DNA of 64,000 bases from Allorhodopirellula solitaria (GTDB lineage Bacteria; Planctomycetota; Planctomycetia; Pirellulales; Pirellulaceae): NCBI RefSeq assembly GCF_007859855.1, contig NZ_SJPK01000012.1, forward strand, positions 95,461-159,460, read 5' to 3'. Numbering within the stretch: position 1 is the first letter of the stretch; each line of letters starts with the position of its first letter. The position numbers and the translations under genes were made by a program. This document shows positions 17,314 through 27,361 of this stretch, one piece after another. The notes beneath the pieces were generated by a model. It ran no database searches. It had not been told where the DNA came from and saw only the letters and a program-made list of their open reading frames with translations.

Positions 17314-18471
17314 TTGCCCGTGAGTGTCCGGAATCAATTGTTGCCGGGCGTGATTGGACAATCGCCTGCCATGCGCGAAGTCAATCGCGTGACCCGCAAG
17401 GTCGCCGTTAGCAATGCATCGGTTTTGATCCTCGGTGAGACCGGGACCGGGAAAGAACTCGTTGCCTCAGCGATCCATCAACTCAGCCAACGCAGCGGTG
17501 GCCCTTTCGTCAAAGTGAACTGTGGCGCACTGAGCGAAAGCCTGCTCGAGAGTGAACTGTTCGGACACGTTCGCGGTTCGTTCACCGGCGCCATTGCCAA
17601 CCGGGCCGGCCGTTTCGAAGCCGCCGATGGCGGTTCGATCTTCCTCGATGAGATCAATTCAACCACCATGACCCTGCAGGTCAAACTGCTGCGTGTGCTG
17701 CAGGAGCGCGAGTTCGAGCGGGTCGGCGATACCGCCACCCATCACACCGACGCCCGTGTGATCGCTGCGAGTAACCGCGATCTGATGCGGCAGGTCCACA
17801 ACGATCGATTCCGCGAAGATCTCTATTGGCGGCTCAATGTGGTCCCGATCGAAATCCCTGCCCTCCGCCACCGCCGCGACGATATTCCCGATCTCGTTTC
17901 GTTTTTCTTGGACTATTACAACGAGACCAACGATCGCTACGTCACCCATATCGAGCCCTCAGTGATGCTGGCCCTGCAGGACTATCACTGGCCCGGCAAT
18001 GTGCGGGAACTGCAAAACTATATCGAACGCGCTGTCGTGATGAGCGATACCGACGAACTGACGCTCGACCTTTTGCCCGCCTGCGTCACCAGCGGCGAGC
18101 CACTCGTCAGCGGACCGACTGAATCATTTGCAGCGGGCGAACCGGCAGGCACCGGACCACCGTCACCCGGCCACACGCCGGCGGGCGAATCAGCAACCGC
18201 TGCCCAGCCCGCTGCCGAACCGGCCGTCAGTCCAGCGGCCTATGTCGATCGCATGGATGTCAAAACCCTGACTCGTTTCGTCGTCTCGCGTGGTCTCGCC
18301 GAAGCGGGCGACGACGAAAATGTGCACGCCACGGTCGTCGACCAGATCGAGAAAGAACTCATTTCCCAGGTCCTGACGCAGTGTGGCGGCGTGCAAACCA
18401 AAGCGGCAGCTCGGTTGGGGATGAACCGCAACACACTCTATAAGAAAATCAAACAGTACGACTTGGGCTGA
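17314..18471 (+). CDS. sigma-54-dependent transcriptional activator without receiver domain
   Basis: About 385 residues. The AAA+ domain starts almost at the N-terminus: Walker A ILGETGTGKELVASAIH, the sigma-54 contact loop HVRGSFTGA (Ser replaces the usual Ala of GAFTGA), Walker B GGSIFLDEI, and WPGNVRELQNYIERAV. A Pro/Ala-rich linker leads to a Fis-type HTH (QTKAAARLGMNRNTLYKKIKQY). With no sensory domain, activity must be set by expression or another protein. The start is TTG 17314 or GTG 17320. It is divergent from the carotenoid cluster; I saw no clear -24/-12 promoter between them. Confidence 0.88.
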   Translation: MPVSVRNQLLPGVIGQSPAMREVNRVTRKVAVSNASVLILGETGTGKELVASAIHQLSQRSGGPFVKVNCGALSESLLESELFGHVRGSFTGAIANRAGRFEAADGGSIFLDEINSTTMTLQVKLLRVLQEREFERVGDTATHHTDARVIAASNRDLMRQVHNDRFREDLYWRLNVVPIEIPALRHRRDDIPDLVSFFLDYYNETNDRYVTHIEPSVMLALQDYHWPGNVRELQNYIERAVVMSDTDELTLDLLPACVTSGEPLVSGPTESFAAGEPAGTGPPSPGHTPAGESATAAQPAAEPAVSPAAYVDRMDVKTLTRFVVSRGLAEAGDDENVHATVVDQIEKELISQVLTQCGGVQTKAAARLGMNRNTLYKKIKQYDLG

Positions 18472-18632
18472 TCCCGCTCACTCGTGTCCACCGCCTGGCC
18501 GATGATGCTAGACTACTGAGCCAGCCAACGACTCTCTGCTGTGATTCCACCAACCGGGATGGCTGTTTTCCATCCTGATTCGGTGCTGCTGATTTCTCGC
18601 AGTCTCCCCGTCACACCCCACCTTGCTGCACC

Positions 18633-19679
18633 ATGGTCACACCACCCCCACGCGAAGATGATGCCAGCCAACTCCCGCAAAGTGACAACGAAGTTGCTGC
18701 GTCCTTGATCGCAAGCGTCAACGAGGTCAAGGATCAAGTCAGCCGGATCGTGGTCGGCCAAAGCGAAGTGGTCGAACAGCTGCTGATTGCCATCCTTGCG
18801 CGAGGCCATTGCCTGCTCGAGGGAGTACCGGGGCTGGCCAAGACCCTGATGGTCCGCACCTTGGCGTCGTCCATGAGCCTCGAATTCCGGCGCATTCAGT
18901 TCACTCCCGATTTGATGCCAGGCGATATCACGGGTACCGATATCATCCAAGAGGATCACGAGACCGGGCGGCGTGAGATGGTGTTTCGCAAGGGGCCGAT
19001 TTTCACTCAGATGCTGCTCGCCGACGAGATCAACCGCACGCCACCGAAAACCCAAGCGGCGCTGCTCGAAGCGATGCAGGAACACGAGGTCACCGCGGGC
19101 GGGCAAACCTACCGTCTCGCAGAGCCGTTCTTCGTACTCGCCACGCAAAACCCGATCGAACAGGAAGGCACCTATCCGCTGCCCGAAGCCCAACGCGACC
19201 GGTTCTTATTCCATGTCGTTGTCGCTTACCCAAGCCGCGACGAAGAGGCCGAGATCGTCGATCGCACCACCTCGGGGGAACTCCCCGACGTTCAACATGT
19301 GATCAGCGGCGAGGATATCGTTCGCTTTCAATCGCTCGTCCGCCGGGTCCCGCTTCCCGACCACGTGAAGGACTGGGTGATCGACTTGGTCCGCGACGCG
19401 CGACCGGGTGAAGCCGATGCCAAACCCTGGGTGCGCGAGTGGATTCAGTGGGGCCCGGGGCCTCGAGCGAGCCAGCAGCTGGTGCTCGCCTCCAAAGCCC
19501 GGGCACTGCTGCATGGGCGTACCCACGTGACCATGGACGATGTCCAGACGCTCGCACTGCCCGTGCTGAGACACCGGATCGTGCCCACGTTTGCCGCCGA
19601 AGCGGACGGGGTTTCCGTGTCCGACCTGATCGCCAGACTCGTTAAGGAACATCGGGTAGCCGCCGCAAGCCTGCTCTAA
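18633..19679 (+). CDS. MoxR-family AAA+ ATPase
   Basis: 348 residues. Walker A is [16 protein letters not shown] and Walker B is [24 protein letters not shown]. The sensor region is [25 protein letters not shown], characteristic of MoxR. The C-terminal lid domain (AAA_lid_2) follows. MoxR ATPases act as chaperones for von Willebrand-type partner proteins, normally encoded just downstream; here the next plus-strand gene is pyruvate carboxylase, so the usual partners are missing from this site. Confidence 0.92.
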   Translation: MVTPPPREDDASQLPQSDNEVAASLIASVNEVKDQVSRIVVGQSEVVEQLLIAILARGHCLLEGVPGLAKTLMVRTLASSMSLEFRRIQFTPDLMPGDITGTDIIQEDHETGRREMVFRKGPIFTQMLLADEINRTPPKTQAALLEAMQEHEVTAGGQTYRLAEPFFVLATQNPIEQEGTYPLPEAQRDRFLFHVVVAYPSRDEEAEIVDRTTSGELPDVQHVISGEDIVRFQSLVRRVPLPDHVKDWVIDLVRDARPGEADAKPWVREWIQWGPGPRASQQLVLASKARALLHGRTHVTMDDVQTLALPVLRHRIVPTFAAEADGVSVSDLIARLVKEHRVAAASLL

Positions 19680-20066
19680 AATATGCAGTGGATAAAACCT
19701 TCCCCATCGTTGTGGGCGAGGCGACGAGTCCATGATTACCCGCACGCATCCCGGCAGGGATGATAGAGAACAGCCGTAGTTCGGCGCGCCGCCACCTCCG
19801 GTGGTCCTACGCTAGGCTGGACCGTCCAAACCTTGGGGTTGTGAGCCGCTTCGGGTTGAATTTCCTTGGGGTGCTCTCGTCCTGATTTCACCGTCCCGAG
19901 CGAAGCCTGGGAGGTGCGAAGAGCGAGCCCTCAGCGAGTTTCACGGGGCGGGAATATTCAGGGATTCGAGTGGGCGAGATCGGGTTGGGGAGTTTCGCCT
20001 GGGACCTCGGATTCGTTACGCTTTGTGAGTCTCTGAACCTGTTTCTTCCTCCCGCTTTCGATCTGC
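19680..20066. other. intergenic region with degenerate repeat copies
   Basis: No gene is supported. Near 19711 lies a variant of the GTAGTGGACGAGGCGACGAGTCC core (GTTGTGGGCGAGGCGACGAGTCC). At about 19758-19812 lies a degenerate version of the MITE-like element seen at 52.2 kb (GATAGAGAACAGCCGTAG...GCCACCTCCGGTGG). The remainder is the leader of pyruvate carboxylase. Confidence 0.5.
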
Positions 20067-23000
20067 ATGATGTCTGCACCCGCTGATGCTGTCGCCTCGA
20101 CCGATTCTGTCCGCCCGGTACGCAAATTACTGGTGGCCAACCGCAGTGAAATTGCGACGCGTGTCTTCCGCTCGGCAACAGAACTGGGGATTCGCACCGT
20201 TGCTATCTACTCGCACGAAGATCGCTATGCGCTGCACCGGTTCAAAGCGGATGAGGCCTACCAGATTGGCCAGCCCGGAGAGCCGATCCGCTCGTACCTG
20301 AACATCGATGCGATCGTTGACATCTGCAAACAACACGACGTCGATGCGGTCCATCCCGGCTATGGCTTCCTGTCGGAGAATCCGGAATTCGCGCAAGCAC
20401 TCGACGATGCCGGGATTCTGTTTGTCGGTCCGAGCGTCCGGTCGCTGCGAGATTTGGGGGACAAGACCAGTGCCCGGAGTTTGGCCGAGGTCGCCGGCGT
20501 GCCCGTGCTCAGCGGGACGGCGGGAGCGGTATCGTCACTCGACGAAGCCGAGAAGGCCGCCGAAAAGCTGGGGTATCCGATTATCCTGAAGGCGTCCAAG
20601 GGCGGTGGAGGACGCGGCATGCGGGTCGTCCAGAAACCGGAGGAACTCGCTGGTTCACTCGAGACGGCTCAGCGGGAAGCCAAGACGGCATTCGGCAGCG
20701 ACGAGGTCTTTTTAGAGAAATTTGTGCAGCGGGCCAGGCACCTCGAGGTCCAATTGCTCGGTGACCGACACGGCAATCTCGTCCACCTCTGGGAACGCGA
20801 CTGCAGCGTCCAACGTCGCCATCAGAAAGTTGTCGAACTCGCTCCCGCACCGAACTTGCCACCGCAAATGCGGATCGACCTGTGCGAAGCGGCGCTGAAG
20901 ATCGGACGCGCCGTGGGCGGCGGCGGAGGCTATGAGAATGCGGGCACTGTCGAGTTCCTGCTCGATGTCGATGAGAACAAATTCTACTTCATCGAAGTCA
21001 ATCCCCGCATCCAAGTCGAGCACACGGTGAGCGAGGAGGTGACCGGGATCGATGTCGTCCGCAGCCAAATCCTGATCGCCCAAGGCAATCCGCTCGGCAG
21101 CGACGAAGTGGGATTGGGGTCGCAAGAGGCGATCCGCACCAATGGCTTCGCGATGCAGTGCCGCGTGACGACCGAAGACCCCGCCGCTGATTTCCGGCCC
21201 GATTATGGACGGATCAGCCATTATCGCTCCGCTGCGGGTTTAGGCATTCGGCTCGATGCGGGTAGCGCCTATAGCGGTGCGGTCGTCAATCCTTTCTACG
21301 ACTCGATGCTCGTGAAAGTCACCGCCCGCGCCCCGACGCTCGCAGCGGCCGCATCGCGAATGGACCGCGTCCTGCAGGAGTTCCGGGTGCGAGGCGTGAA
21401 AACGAACATCCCCTTCCTGCTGAAACTGGTCAACCATCCGACATTTTTGGCGGGTGAAGCAACAACGCGACTGATCGACACGACGCCGGAGCTGTTCCGT
21501 TTGCCTCGCCGCCGCGACCGGGCGACCAAACTGCTCACCTTCCTGGCCGAGACGATCGTCAACGGCAACACGCTCGTCGCCGATCGCCCGGTCGCCGTGC
21601 GGACCGAGCCCGCACCGATCCCCGCTTTTCCAAAACGCCCCACGCCACCGCGTGGAACCGCCGACATCTTCCGCGAGGAGGGTATCGAAGGATTGACCCG
21701 CTGGATCGGTCAACAGAAAGGGCTGTTGATCACCGACACCACCATGCGTGACGCGCATCAATCCCTCCTGGCCACGCGGGTTCGCAGTTTCGACATGCTG
21801 CAAATTGCCCCTGCGTACGCTCATCTGGCCCCGGAACTCTTCTCGCTGGAGATGTGGGGCGGGGCAACGTTCGACACCAGCATGCGGTTTCTCAAAGAAT
21901 CCCCTTGGCAACGGCTCGCTGATCTCCGCGCCACCGTGCCCAACATTCTCACTCAAATGTTGCTGCGGGCCAGCAACGCGGTGGGGTACACGAACTATCC
22001 CGATAACGTCGTCCGTGTCTTCGTCCGCGAAGCCGTGCAGGCTGGCATGGATATCTTCCGTGTCTTCGACGCGTTGAACTGGGAAGAGAACATGCGTGTC
22101 GCCATGGATGCGGTCTTGGCCGAAGGCGGTATCTGTGAAGCCTCGATTTGCTACACCGGCGACCTGCAGAATCCATCGCGCACCAAGTACAACCTCAAGT
22201 ACTACGTCGACCTGGCGAAGAAACTCGAGGCTGGTGGCGCTCATCTGCTTGCGATCAAGGACATGGCGGGGCTGCTCAAACCAGCGGCCGCGGTGACGCT
22301 GATGCGTGCCCTGCGCGAGGAGATCGGTATCCCCATCCATCTCCACACGCACGACACGGCTGGCATTCAAGCTTCCACGCTGCTCGCCGCTGCCGGGGAG
22401 GGACTGCAGATCGCTGATGCGGCTTTGGCACCGATGTCCGGTGGCACCAGCCAAGTGAACCTCAACACGCTCGTCGAAGCCCTTCGCTACACCGATCGGG
22501 AATCATCGCTCGACACCACGGCGCTGACGAACCTGGCAACCTATTGGCAGGCCGCCCGCGAGTTTTATCGTCCCTTTGAAAGCGACGTGCTACCCGCGAC
22601 GGGCGACCTCTACGAACATGAAATGCCCGGCGGGCAATACACCAACCTGTTCCAACAAGCCCGCGCTCTCGGGCTCGCCGATCGCTGGTCAGGGGTCTGC
22701 CGCGCCTACGCCGACGTCAATCGCTTGTTCGGCGATATCGTCAAAGTCACGCCGACGAGCAAAGCCGTTGGCGACATGGCCTTGTTCTTGGTCGCTAACG
22801 ACATGTCCGCCAGCGATGTGCTGACGTCGGGTAAACAACACGCCTACCCCGCCAGTGTGCTCGATCTGATCGGCGGCCGGATGGGCCAACCACCCGGAGG
22901 TTTCCCCGCCGACGTCACCAAGACCATTTTGGCCGGTGAGGCGCCGCTGAAGGACCGCCCCGGGGCCAGCATGCCGGCAGCCGATATGGACGCTGCCCGC

Positions 23001-23564
23001 GAGAAAGCCGCTGAGCTGACCAAGGAAAAACCGAGCGATCGGGATGCCGTCACCTATCTGCTCTACCCTAAGGTTTTCGAAGAGTTCGCCGCCCACCGCG
23101 AGAAGTACGGGGACGTCGCTCCCTTGCCCACGACGAACTTCCTCTACGGCCAAAAACCTGGAGATGAGATCGCCGTCGACATCGAGCCCGGCAAACGCTT
23201 GATCGTCAAATACCTCGCCGTGGGCCAACCCCACCCCGACGGCAGTCGCACGGTGTTCTTCGAACTCAACGGCCAACCCCGCGAGGTCGCCGTCATCGAC
23301 CGGTCCCTGGACGTCCAGGTCAAAGCGGCCGTCCAAGCCGACGCCCAGGACCCGACGCACATCGCCGCCTCGATGCCCGGCATGGTGATCACCGTCGCCG
23401 TGGCGGAAGGTGACAAGGTCAAAGCCGGTCAAAAACTGTTTGTGCTCGAGGCGATGAAGATGGAAACCACCATCAACGCCTCCATCGACGGGGTGGTGGA
23501 AACCATCCACACCCCACCGGGCACCCAGGTCGAAGCCGGCAACCTGCTCGCGATCGTCAAATAG
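20067..23564 (+). CDS. pyc: pyruvate carboxylase
   Basis: 1165 residues, the full length of a single-chain pyruvate carboxylase. Biotin carboxylase is roughly residues 15-470 (KLLVANRSEIATRVFRSA, KASKGGGGRGMRVV, FIEVNPRIQVEHTVSEE). Carboxyltransferase is about 555-850 (LLITDTTMRDAHQSLLATRVR, MWGGATFD, HTHDTAG). The tetramerisation/PYC_OADA region is next. The biotinyl domain has biotin attached at about Lys1131 in EAMKMETT. It carboxylates pyruvate to oxaloacetate, refilling the citric-acid cycle. Two adjacent ATGs start the frame. No BirA or regulator is adjacent. Confidence 0.96.
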   Translation: MMSAPADAVASTDSVRPVRKLLVANRSEIATRVFRSATELGIRTVAIYSHEDRYALHRFKADEAYQIGQPGEPIRSYLNIDAIVDICKQHDVDAVHPGYGFLSENPEFAQALDDAGILFVGPSVRSLRDLGDKTSARSLAEVAGVPVLSGTAGAVSSLDEAEKAAEKLGYPIILKASKGGGGRGMRVVQKPEELAGSLETAQREAKTAFGSDEVFLEKFVQRARHLEVQLLGDRHGNLVHLWERDCSVQRRHQKVVELAPAPNLPPQMRIDLCEAALKIGRAVGGGGGYENAGTVEFLLDVDENKFYFIEVNPRIQVEHTVSEEVTGIDVVRSQILIAQGNPLGSDEVGLGSQEAIRTNGFAMQCRVTTEDPAADFRPDYGRISHYRSAAGLGIRLDAGSAYSGAVVNPFYDSMLVKVTARAPTLAAAASRMDRVLQEFRVRGVKTNIPFLLKLVNHPTFLAGEATTRLIDTTPELFRLPRRRDRATKLLTFLAETIVNGNTLVADRPVAVRTEPAPIPAFPKRPTPPRGTADIFREEGIEGLTRWIGQQKGLLITDTTMRDAHQSLLATRVRSFDMLQIAPAYAHLAPELFSLEMWGGATFDTSMRFLKESPWQRLADLRATVPNILTQMLLRASNAVGYTNYPDNVVRVFVREAVQAGMDIFRVFDALNWEENMRVAMDAVLAEGGICEASICYTGDLQNPSRTKYNLKYYVDLAKKLEAGGAHLLAIKDMAGLLKPAAAVTLMRALREEIGIPIHLHTHDTAGIQASTLLAAAGEGLQIADAALAPMSGGTSQVNLNTLVEALRYTDRESSLDTTALTNLATYWQAAREFYRPFESDVLPATGDLYEHEMPGGQYTNLFQQARALGLADRWSGVCRAYADVNRLFGDIVKVTPTSKAVGDMALFLVANDMSASDVLTSGKQHAYPASVLDLIGGRMGQPPGGFPADVTKTILAGEAPLKDRPGASMPAADMDAAREKAAELTKEKPSDRDAVTYLLYPKVFEEFAAHREKYGDVAPLPTTNFLYGQKPGDEIAVDIEPGKRLIVKYLAVGQPHPDGSRTVFFELNGQPREVAVIDRSLDVQVKAAVQADAQDPTHIAASMPGMVITVAVAEGDKVKAGQKLFVLEAMKMETTINASIDGVVETIHTPPGTQVEAGNLLAIVK

Positions 23565-23639
23565 ACGGGCGGATTGCGTCGATTCATTCGACGCTGGCAC
23601 CACAATATTGAGCCGAGCGCCCTCAGACGCTCGGTAGCG

Positions 23640-23945
23640 CGGCCTACCCGGCCGCATACGCGACGCGTGATCAATAAGTGGCGAATTTTGCGAAAGCTTT
23701 TCTGTGGTGGACAAGGCGACGAGCTGTGGATCCCCCGCAAGTTTCCCTACGCCGAAGGCGTTGAAGAAAATAGCCGGTGGCTGGAGCGCAGCGAACACCA
23801 CCGGAACAGATACGAAACGCAGAAGCCGACCCCGAATGGGGTTGAAGACCATTCACGATGAGGCCTGCTACCCACTGCGGGGTCGGCGTTCGATGACCAA
23901 CGAACCACCGTAGGAGACGCTGCGCTGACCTACGGCGATTCTCGA
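23640..23945. repeat. intergenic MITE-like repeat, inverted copy
   Basis: This segment carries the same modules as copies at 44.5-44.9 kb and 52.1-52.45 kb: GCGTGATCAATAA, a degenerate GTGGTGGACAAGGCGACGAGC core, GCCGAAGGCGTTGAAGAAAATAGCCGG, CCCCGAATGGGG, and CCGTAGGAGACGCTGCGCTGACCTACGG. The long central module is in the opposite orientation to the other two copies. No coding potential is convincing. Together with its flanks (23565-24141) it fills the gap between pyc and tRNA-Asp. Confidence 0.6.
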
Positions 23946-24141
23946 TCATTCCTGACGAGACTCGGGAGAATCAGCACAATCCCACCCGGCGAAAACATGA
24001 AATTTCGAGAATTTTGGATCTCTGCCCTGACCCCCATTGCATGACACAGCAGCACGGATATACTTCCACCCACACGAACGAAGGAGCCACCCAAGCCACC
24101 TTCGCTCGTCGCCTTTTCAGGAAGGCATCGCCTCATACGAA

Positions 24142-24215
24142 GGCGCGGTAGCTCAATTGGTTAGAGCCCCGGACTGTCGATCCGGAGGTTGCGGGTTCGA
24201 GTCCCGTCCGCGTCG
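24142..24215 (+). tRNA. tRNA-Asp (GTC)
   Basis: A 74-nt cloverleaf. Acceptor GGCGCGG pairs with CCGCGTC (one G-U) and a G discriminator follows. The D arm is GCTC/GAGC. The anticodon stem CCGGA/TCCGG encloses loop CTGTCGA with anticodon GTC. The T arm is GCGGG-TTCGAGT-CCCGT. CCA is not encoded. G discriminator and GTC anticodon fit aspartate. Confidence 0.95.
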
Positions 24216-24222
24216 CTTCTTC

Positions 24223-24261
24223 AAAAAACCGCGTTAGCAAATTCGCTACCGCGGTTTTTTT
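24223..24261 (+). terminator. rho-independent terminator after tRNA-Asp
   Basis: AAAAAACCGCGTTAGC and GCTACCGCGGTTTTTT form a long stem with one G-T pair and a 5-6-nt loop, ending in a T run. It begins 8 nt after the tRNA. The flanking A and T runs make it potentially bidirectional. Confidence 0.85.
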
Positions 24262-24468
24262 CGTTATTGAAGGCTGGCAGCGCAGGCTAGACGTTGATCC
24301 AGTACTCGCGACAAATGCGGGAAGCGGTCTCGGCCGGTCTTTCGAGAATTCATGACGCGGGAGGGAACTCGGGCTTGGTTTCCCACGCTACAATGCGGTA
24401 ACAGGAACTGCCAGTTGTTCCGCACAGATTGCTGAGTGAACTAACAATTTTTCAAATCGCAGCAAGCC

Positions 24469-25059
24469 GTGTTCGAGATCGAATCCGCCAAGATCGTTCT
24501 GCTGGGGAGTTTCAACCCTTACATCATCTCCCCTGAGTGGCTGAAGGAGAGGTCCATTTGGACCCCTTCGGACGTTCGCCGTAACCTCGGTGGGGGCGCT
24601 CGCGATGGCGCGCAGTTCCGCGGTGACGGAACGGAATGGATTGTTACGGCTGAGCGACTTGTCATCGCATCGGTGACGACTGACTGCGGTTTGCTTGTCG
24701 ATGGACTTCTGGCCGTGTTGCCACATACGCCACTCTCGGCAGTTCTCTCGAGCTTTGCATTTGCGATCACACCAAGTGATAGCAACGCCGAAACGACCCA
24801 CGACATATTTGACGCAATCAGAGCGAGGACTCCAAGAGGCTTCGATGCGGAGTTGCTACGCTGGGGTGTTGTTTTGCATCGCGATCAAACTCGAATCGAT
24901 TTAACATTTGTAAGTGGCGAGCAAGGCGTGACCGTTGCGGTGAACCATCGCCGTACTGCTCGAACCGCAAACGAAGCGAGGCAGGCGGGCAACAAGTTCA
25001 TTGGCGATCGCGACGTCTCCGAACAACTGATCCGTGACATGGCTCGTCCCTCCGCTTAG
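24469..25059 (+). CDS. hypothetical protein, 196 aa
   Basis: An open frame with plausible composition (MFEIESAKIVLLGSFNPYIISPEWL...). The N-terminus resembles small proteins that begin with a strand and a GSFNP turn, but I do not recognise a family. No signal peptide or membrane helix is apparent. It is the first of three same-strand orphan genes after the tRNA terminator, in a stretch less GC-rich than the core to the left. Confidence 0.55.
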   Translation: MFEIESAKIVLLGSFNPYIISPEWLKERSIWTPSDVRRNLGGGARDGAQFRGDGTEWIVTAERLVIASVTTDCGLLVDGLLAVLPHTPLSAVLSSFAFAITPSDSNAETTHDIFDAIRARTPRGFDAELLRWGVVLHRDQTRIDLTFVSGEQGVTVAVNHRRTARTANEARQAGNKFIGDRDVSEQLIRDMARPSA

Positions 25060-25139
25060 CCCAACGCAGGTTTCGTCCAACTGCTCTACATTCCATTGAT
25101 ACTCCGGTAATCCCTTCCTCTCTTTCGCCAAAGCAACCG

Positions 25140-25742
25140 ATGTCTTCCGTACTCGACGATCCAGCTGACCAGTGGATGAATGACGAACAGACTCGAGATG
25201 GGGAGCTCGAAGGAGAGCATGGTCGCTTCTGTATGATTTTTCGTCACTATGCAGCAGCTTCCGGGGATCGACGACGTGAATTGCGAAACGAATTGCTCGA
25301 GTACTTGAAGTTCAGCCCACAAAGCGAGTCCCTCATCACGGAGCTAATCGCTCTCGCCGTTGACCATCATTCTCCGGACCGCCTGTACCTCGCAATCGAT
25401 ATTCTGCCACAGCTTGGCGACAGACTGTTCGAGTACGCTCACACGTTTTTGATTCGCGATGTTGATCGCTGGAATCAGGTCTATTCGAGTCGCGCCTACG
25501 AGCCCGATGACGATTACTGGTTTGTGCTATTGAGATCGGTTGGACAAGCAGACATCGCGGAAGCAACCAAGCTGATGTTCATTACGTCGTGTTTAATCGA
25601 AAGCAACCGCGGAATCGCCGAAGCCGTGGTAGAGGCTTTAGGAGATATCGATTCAGGGGCTGCTTATGATGCATTGCGTCGGCTGACGACCGAGCAAGAC
25701 CGCTTTATCGCGGAACTGACGCAAAATGCTCTCGACGAGTAA
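25140..25742 (+). CDS. HEAT-like repeat hypothetical protein, 200 aa
   Basis: Mostly alpha-helical and acidic. The C-terminal half (EATKLMFITSCLIESNRGIAEAVVEALGDIDSGAAYDALRRLTTEQDRFIAELTQNAL) has the helix-turn-helix spacing of HEAT repeats. No catalytic motif or signal peptide is visible. A protein-interaction role is inferred from fold only. It is followed 41 bp later by another orphan gene on the same strand. Confidence 0.6.
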   Translation: MSSVLDDPADQWMNDEQTRDGELEGEHGRFCMIFRHYAAASGDRRRELRNELLEYLKFSPQSESLITELIALAVDHHSPDRLYLAIDILPQLGDRLFEYAHTFLIRDVDRWNQVYSSRAYEPDDDYWFVLLRSVGQADIAEATKLMFITSCLIESNRGIAEAVVEALGDIDSGAAYDALRRLTTEQDRFIAELTQNALDE

Positions 25743-25783
25743 CGCGTTTGAGTTGGGTGGGTGACTTAACGACTCGGTGTGAG

Positions 25784-26341
25784 ATGATGTTTGACGAAAA
25801 ATCGATTGATTTAGGCGGTCTCTGGCTTGATGAAGCAACGAAAGCAGGCAGATCGCAAACGCTGTATCTTCAAAAGTTGGGCAGACAGAGCGACTGGGGA
25901 CACGAAACCGACCCAATCGATACCCGGGTTGAGTCAGCCGTCGCTGCTGTTTTTCGTCCGGACGACTCCGCATTCAGTCTCTATCAAATCGGATCTTACC
26001 CAGAACTATCGAGTGTCATTGCAGGATTACCCGCCAACCGCGAGAAGCCGCGCCAGAACATTGACGTCATCGTCTTCACACACGCCGAACTGGTGTCGGC
26101 AGGCATCACGGTTCTATCGGACGTTCCCGGAGAACTGGGGTGTGTTGCTGCCAATCGACTTCACGTTGATATCGAATCAGACAACCGAGACTCGTACGCG
26201 ACACTTTGCCGCCAGGCGATGAGTGGTGGCAGGACCGTTCGCAGGTTCAAAAAGAAAAGCGAGGTTTCCCAAATCGTCTCCGCGCAAGAAGCATACGGTT
26301 GCGAGGCATTCGCAGGAAATGGAAATTGCCCCTGTCACTGA
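25784..26341 (+). CDS. hypothetical protein, about 185 aa
   Basis: Starts MMFDEKSIDLGGLWLDEATKAGR at tandem ATGs; a TTG 12 codons upstream is possible. There is no recognisable domain, signal peptide or membrane segment. The C-terminus ends in a cysteine-rich NGNCPCH. Immediate downstream sequence contains a diverged repeat shared with 27.1 kb, so the 3' end may have been altered by insertion. Confidence 0.5.
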   Translation: MMFDEKSIDLGGLWLDEATKAGRSQTLYLQKLGRQSDWGHETDPIDTRVESAVAAVFRPDDSAFSLYQIGSYPELSSVIAGLPANREKPRQNIDVIVFTHAELVSAGITVLSDVPGELGCVAANRLHVDIESDNRDSYATLCRQAMSGGRTVRRFKKKSEVSQIVSAQEAYGCEAFAGNGNCPCH

Positions 26342-27361
26342 GTGTTCTTCGAGTCTTGGCTACCAGACACTCATGCAGTTTATATCGAATCACCCAGCTT
26401 GCATTTCCCAGATCTTTGCCGCAAGCCTAGAACTGAGCCGCCTCTCAACTGAATAAAGTCCAATTCCTGGCAATAGTGCTGTGTCCCTCGGACCATTGCA
26501 TCGAGTCGACACACTAGGACCACCCGGCCACGCTACAAAACAATCGCTCACCAGTTCACATCACTTCGCCAAATCCAGGCCAAGTCGGACCAGAACCGGT
26601 GACACACCTGCGTCGTCTTCTTCATCCTTTCCTTCTGCAAGTTGTCTACGCACTGCGACTTGAAGGAAACTGGATGGGGACGGAAACTGGATGGGGACAG
26701 AGCACTTTGGCAAGTTAGTCGACGCTGGCGTAATTGAACGATGTGCGCGTTGGGGTGACCGTAGTGCCAGCGGTGTTCGCGCGTAACGATTCGCACCTCG
26801 TTCTTGACTGGGCGCGCCGACCTCAGCACGTCCCCCCCTGTACTCCAGTTCCTAACAACCTCACGATTAACCGGACAAGCGTGAGTCGATCCCGAAATTG
26901 GCGACGAGTTGTTGCAAATATACTTCGATCGAGACCTTCCGGTTGTCGAAGTGCTCGCCGGAGAGTGGATCCTCCCTCAGCGGAAAGCACCTGCGGCAAA
27001 CGTGGGTGGAATCAGGGACGATGGCGACCTCATCGGGAACAACGATTTCTCAGCGTGGCATTCGAAGCTATTACCCACCGCGCCTTCCCAGGAACTTTGC
27101 CGCAAGGCAAAATCTCGGCCCACCCATCAACTGAGTGATGTCAAATTCCGGGTAAAAGTGCTGTGTCCCTCAGCCACTTTCAAAAGCCTCCGTGTGTGAA
27201 TTGCAACCCACGTGAAGGATGCAGCACTTTCCGCTATGTTCAAACCTCGTACATGGTCAGCTCAATTGAGGTTGTCGAGAGTCGGTGAGTGGCGGTGCGA
27301 AGTAAGGGGCTGAGCAGTGATGATAAAAATGACACCAAAGTTTTCAGACCGTTTGATTTAG
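26342..27361. other. gene-poor region with diverged direct repeats
   Basis: No convincing gene in about 1 kb. Segments near 26412-26495 and 27090-27170 are diverged direct repeats sharing CTTTGCCGCAAG, CAACTGA, AATTCC and AGTGCTGTGTCCCTC. A tandem GGAAACTGGATGGGGACG unit occurs at 26665-26695. A plus frame at 26909-27199 (MLQIYFDRDLPVVEVLAGEW...) could be a gene fragment; I do not recognise it. The layout suggests remnants of a duplicated or transposed unit. Confidence 0.4.

Noticed and set aside
20086..23852. Long open frames on the minus strand and other frames within pyruvate carboxylase
   Set aside because: High GC with strong third-position bias produces mirror frames; the plus-strand protein has all catalytic motifs and the shadows have none.
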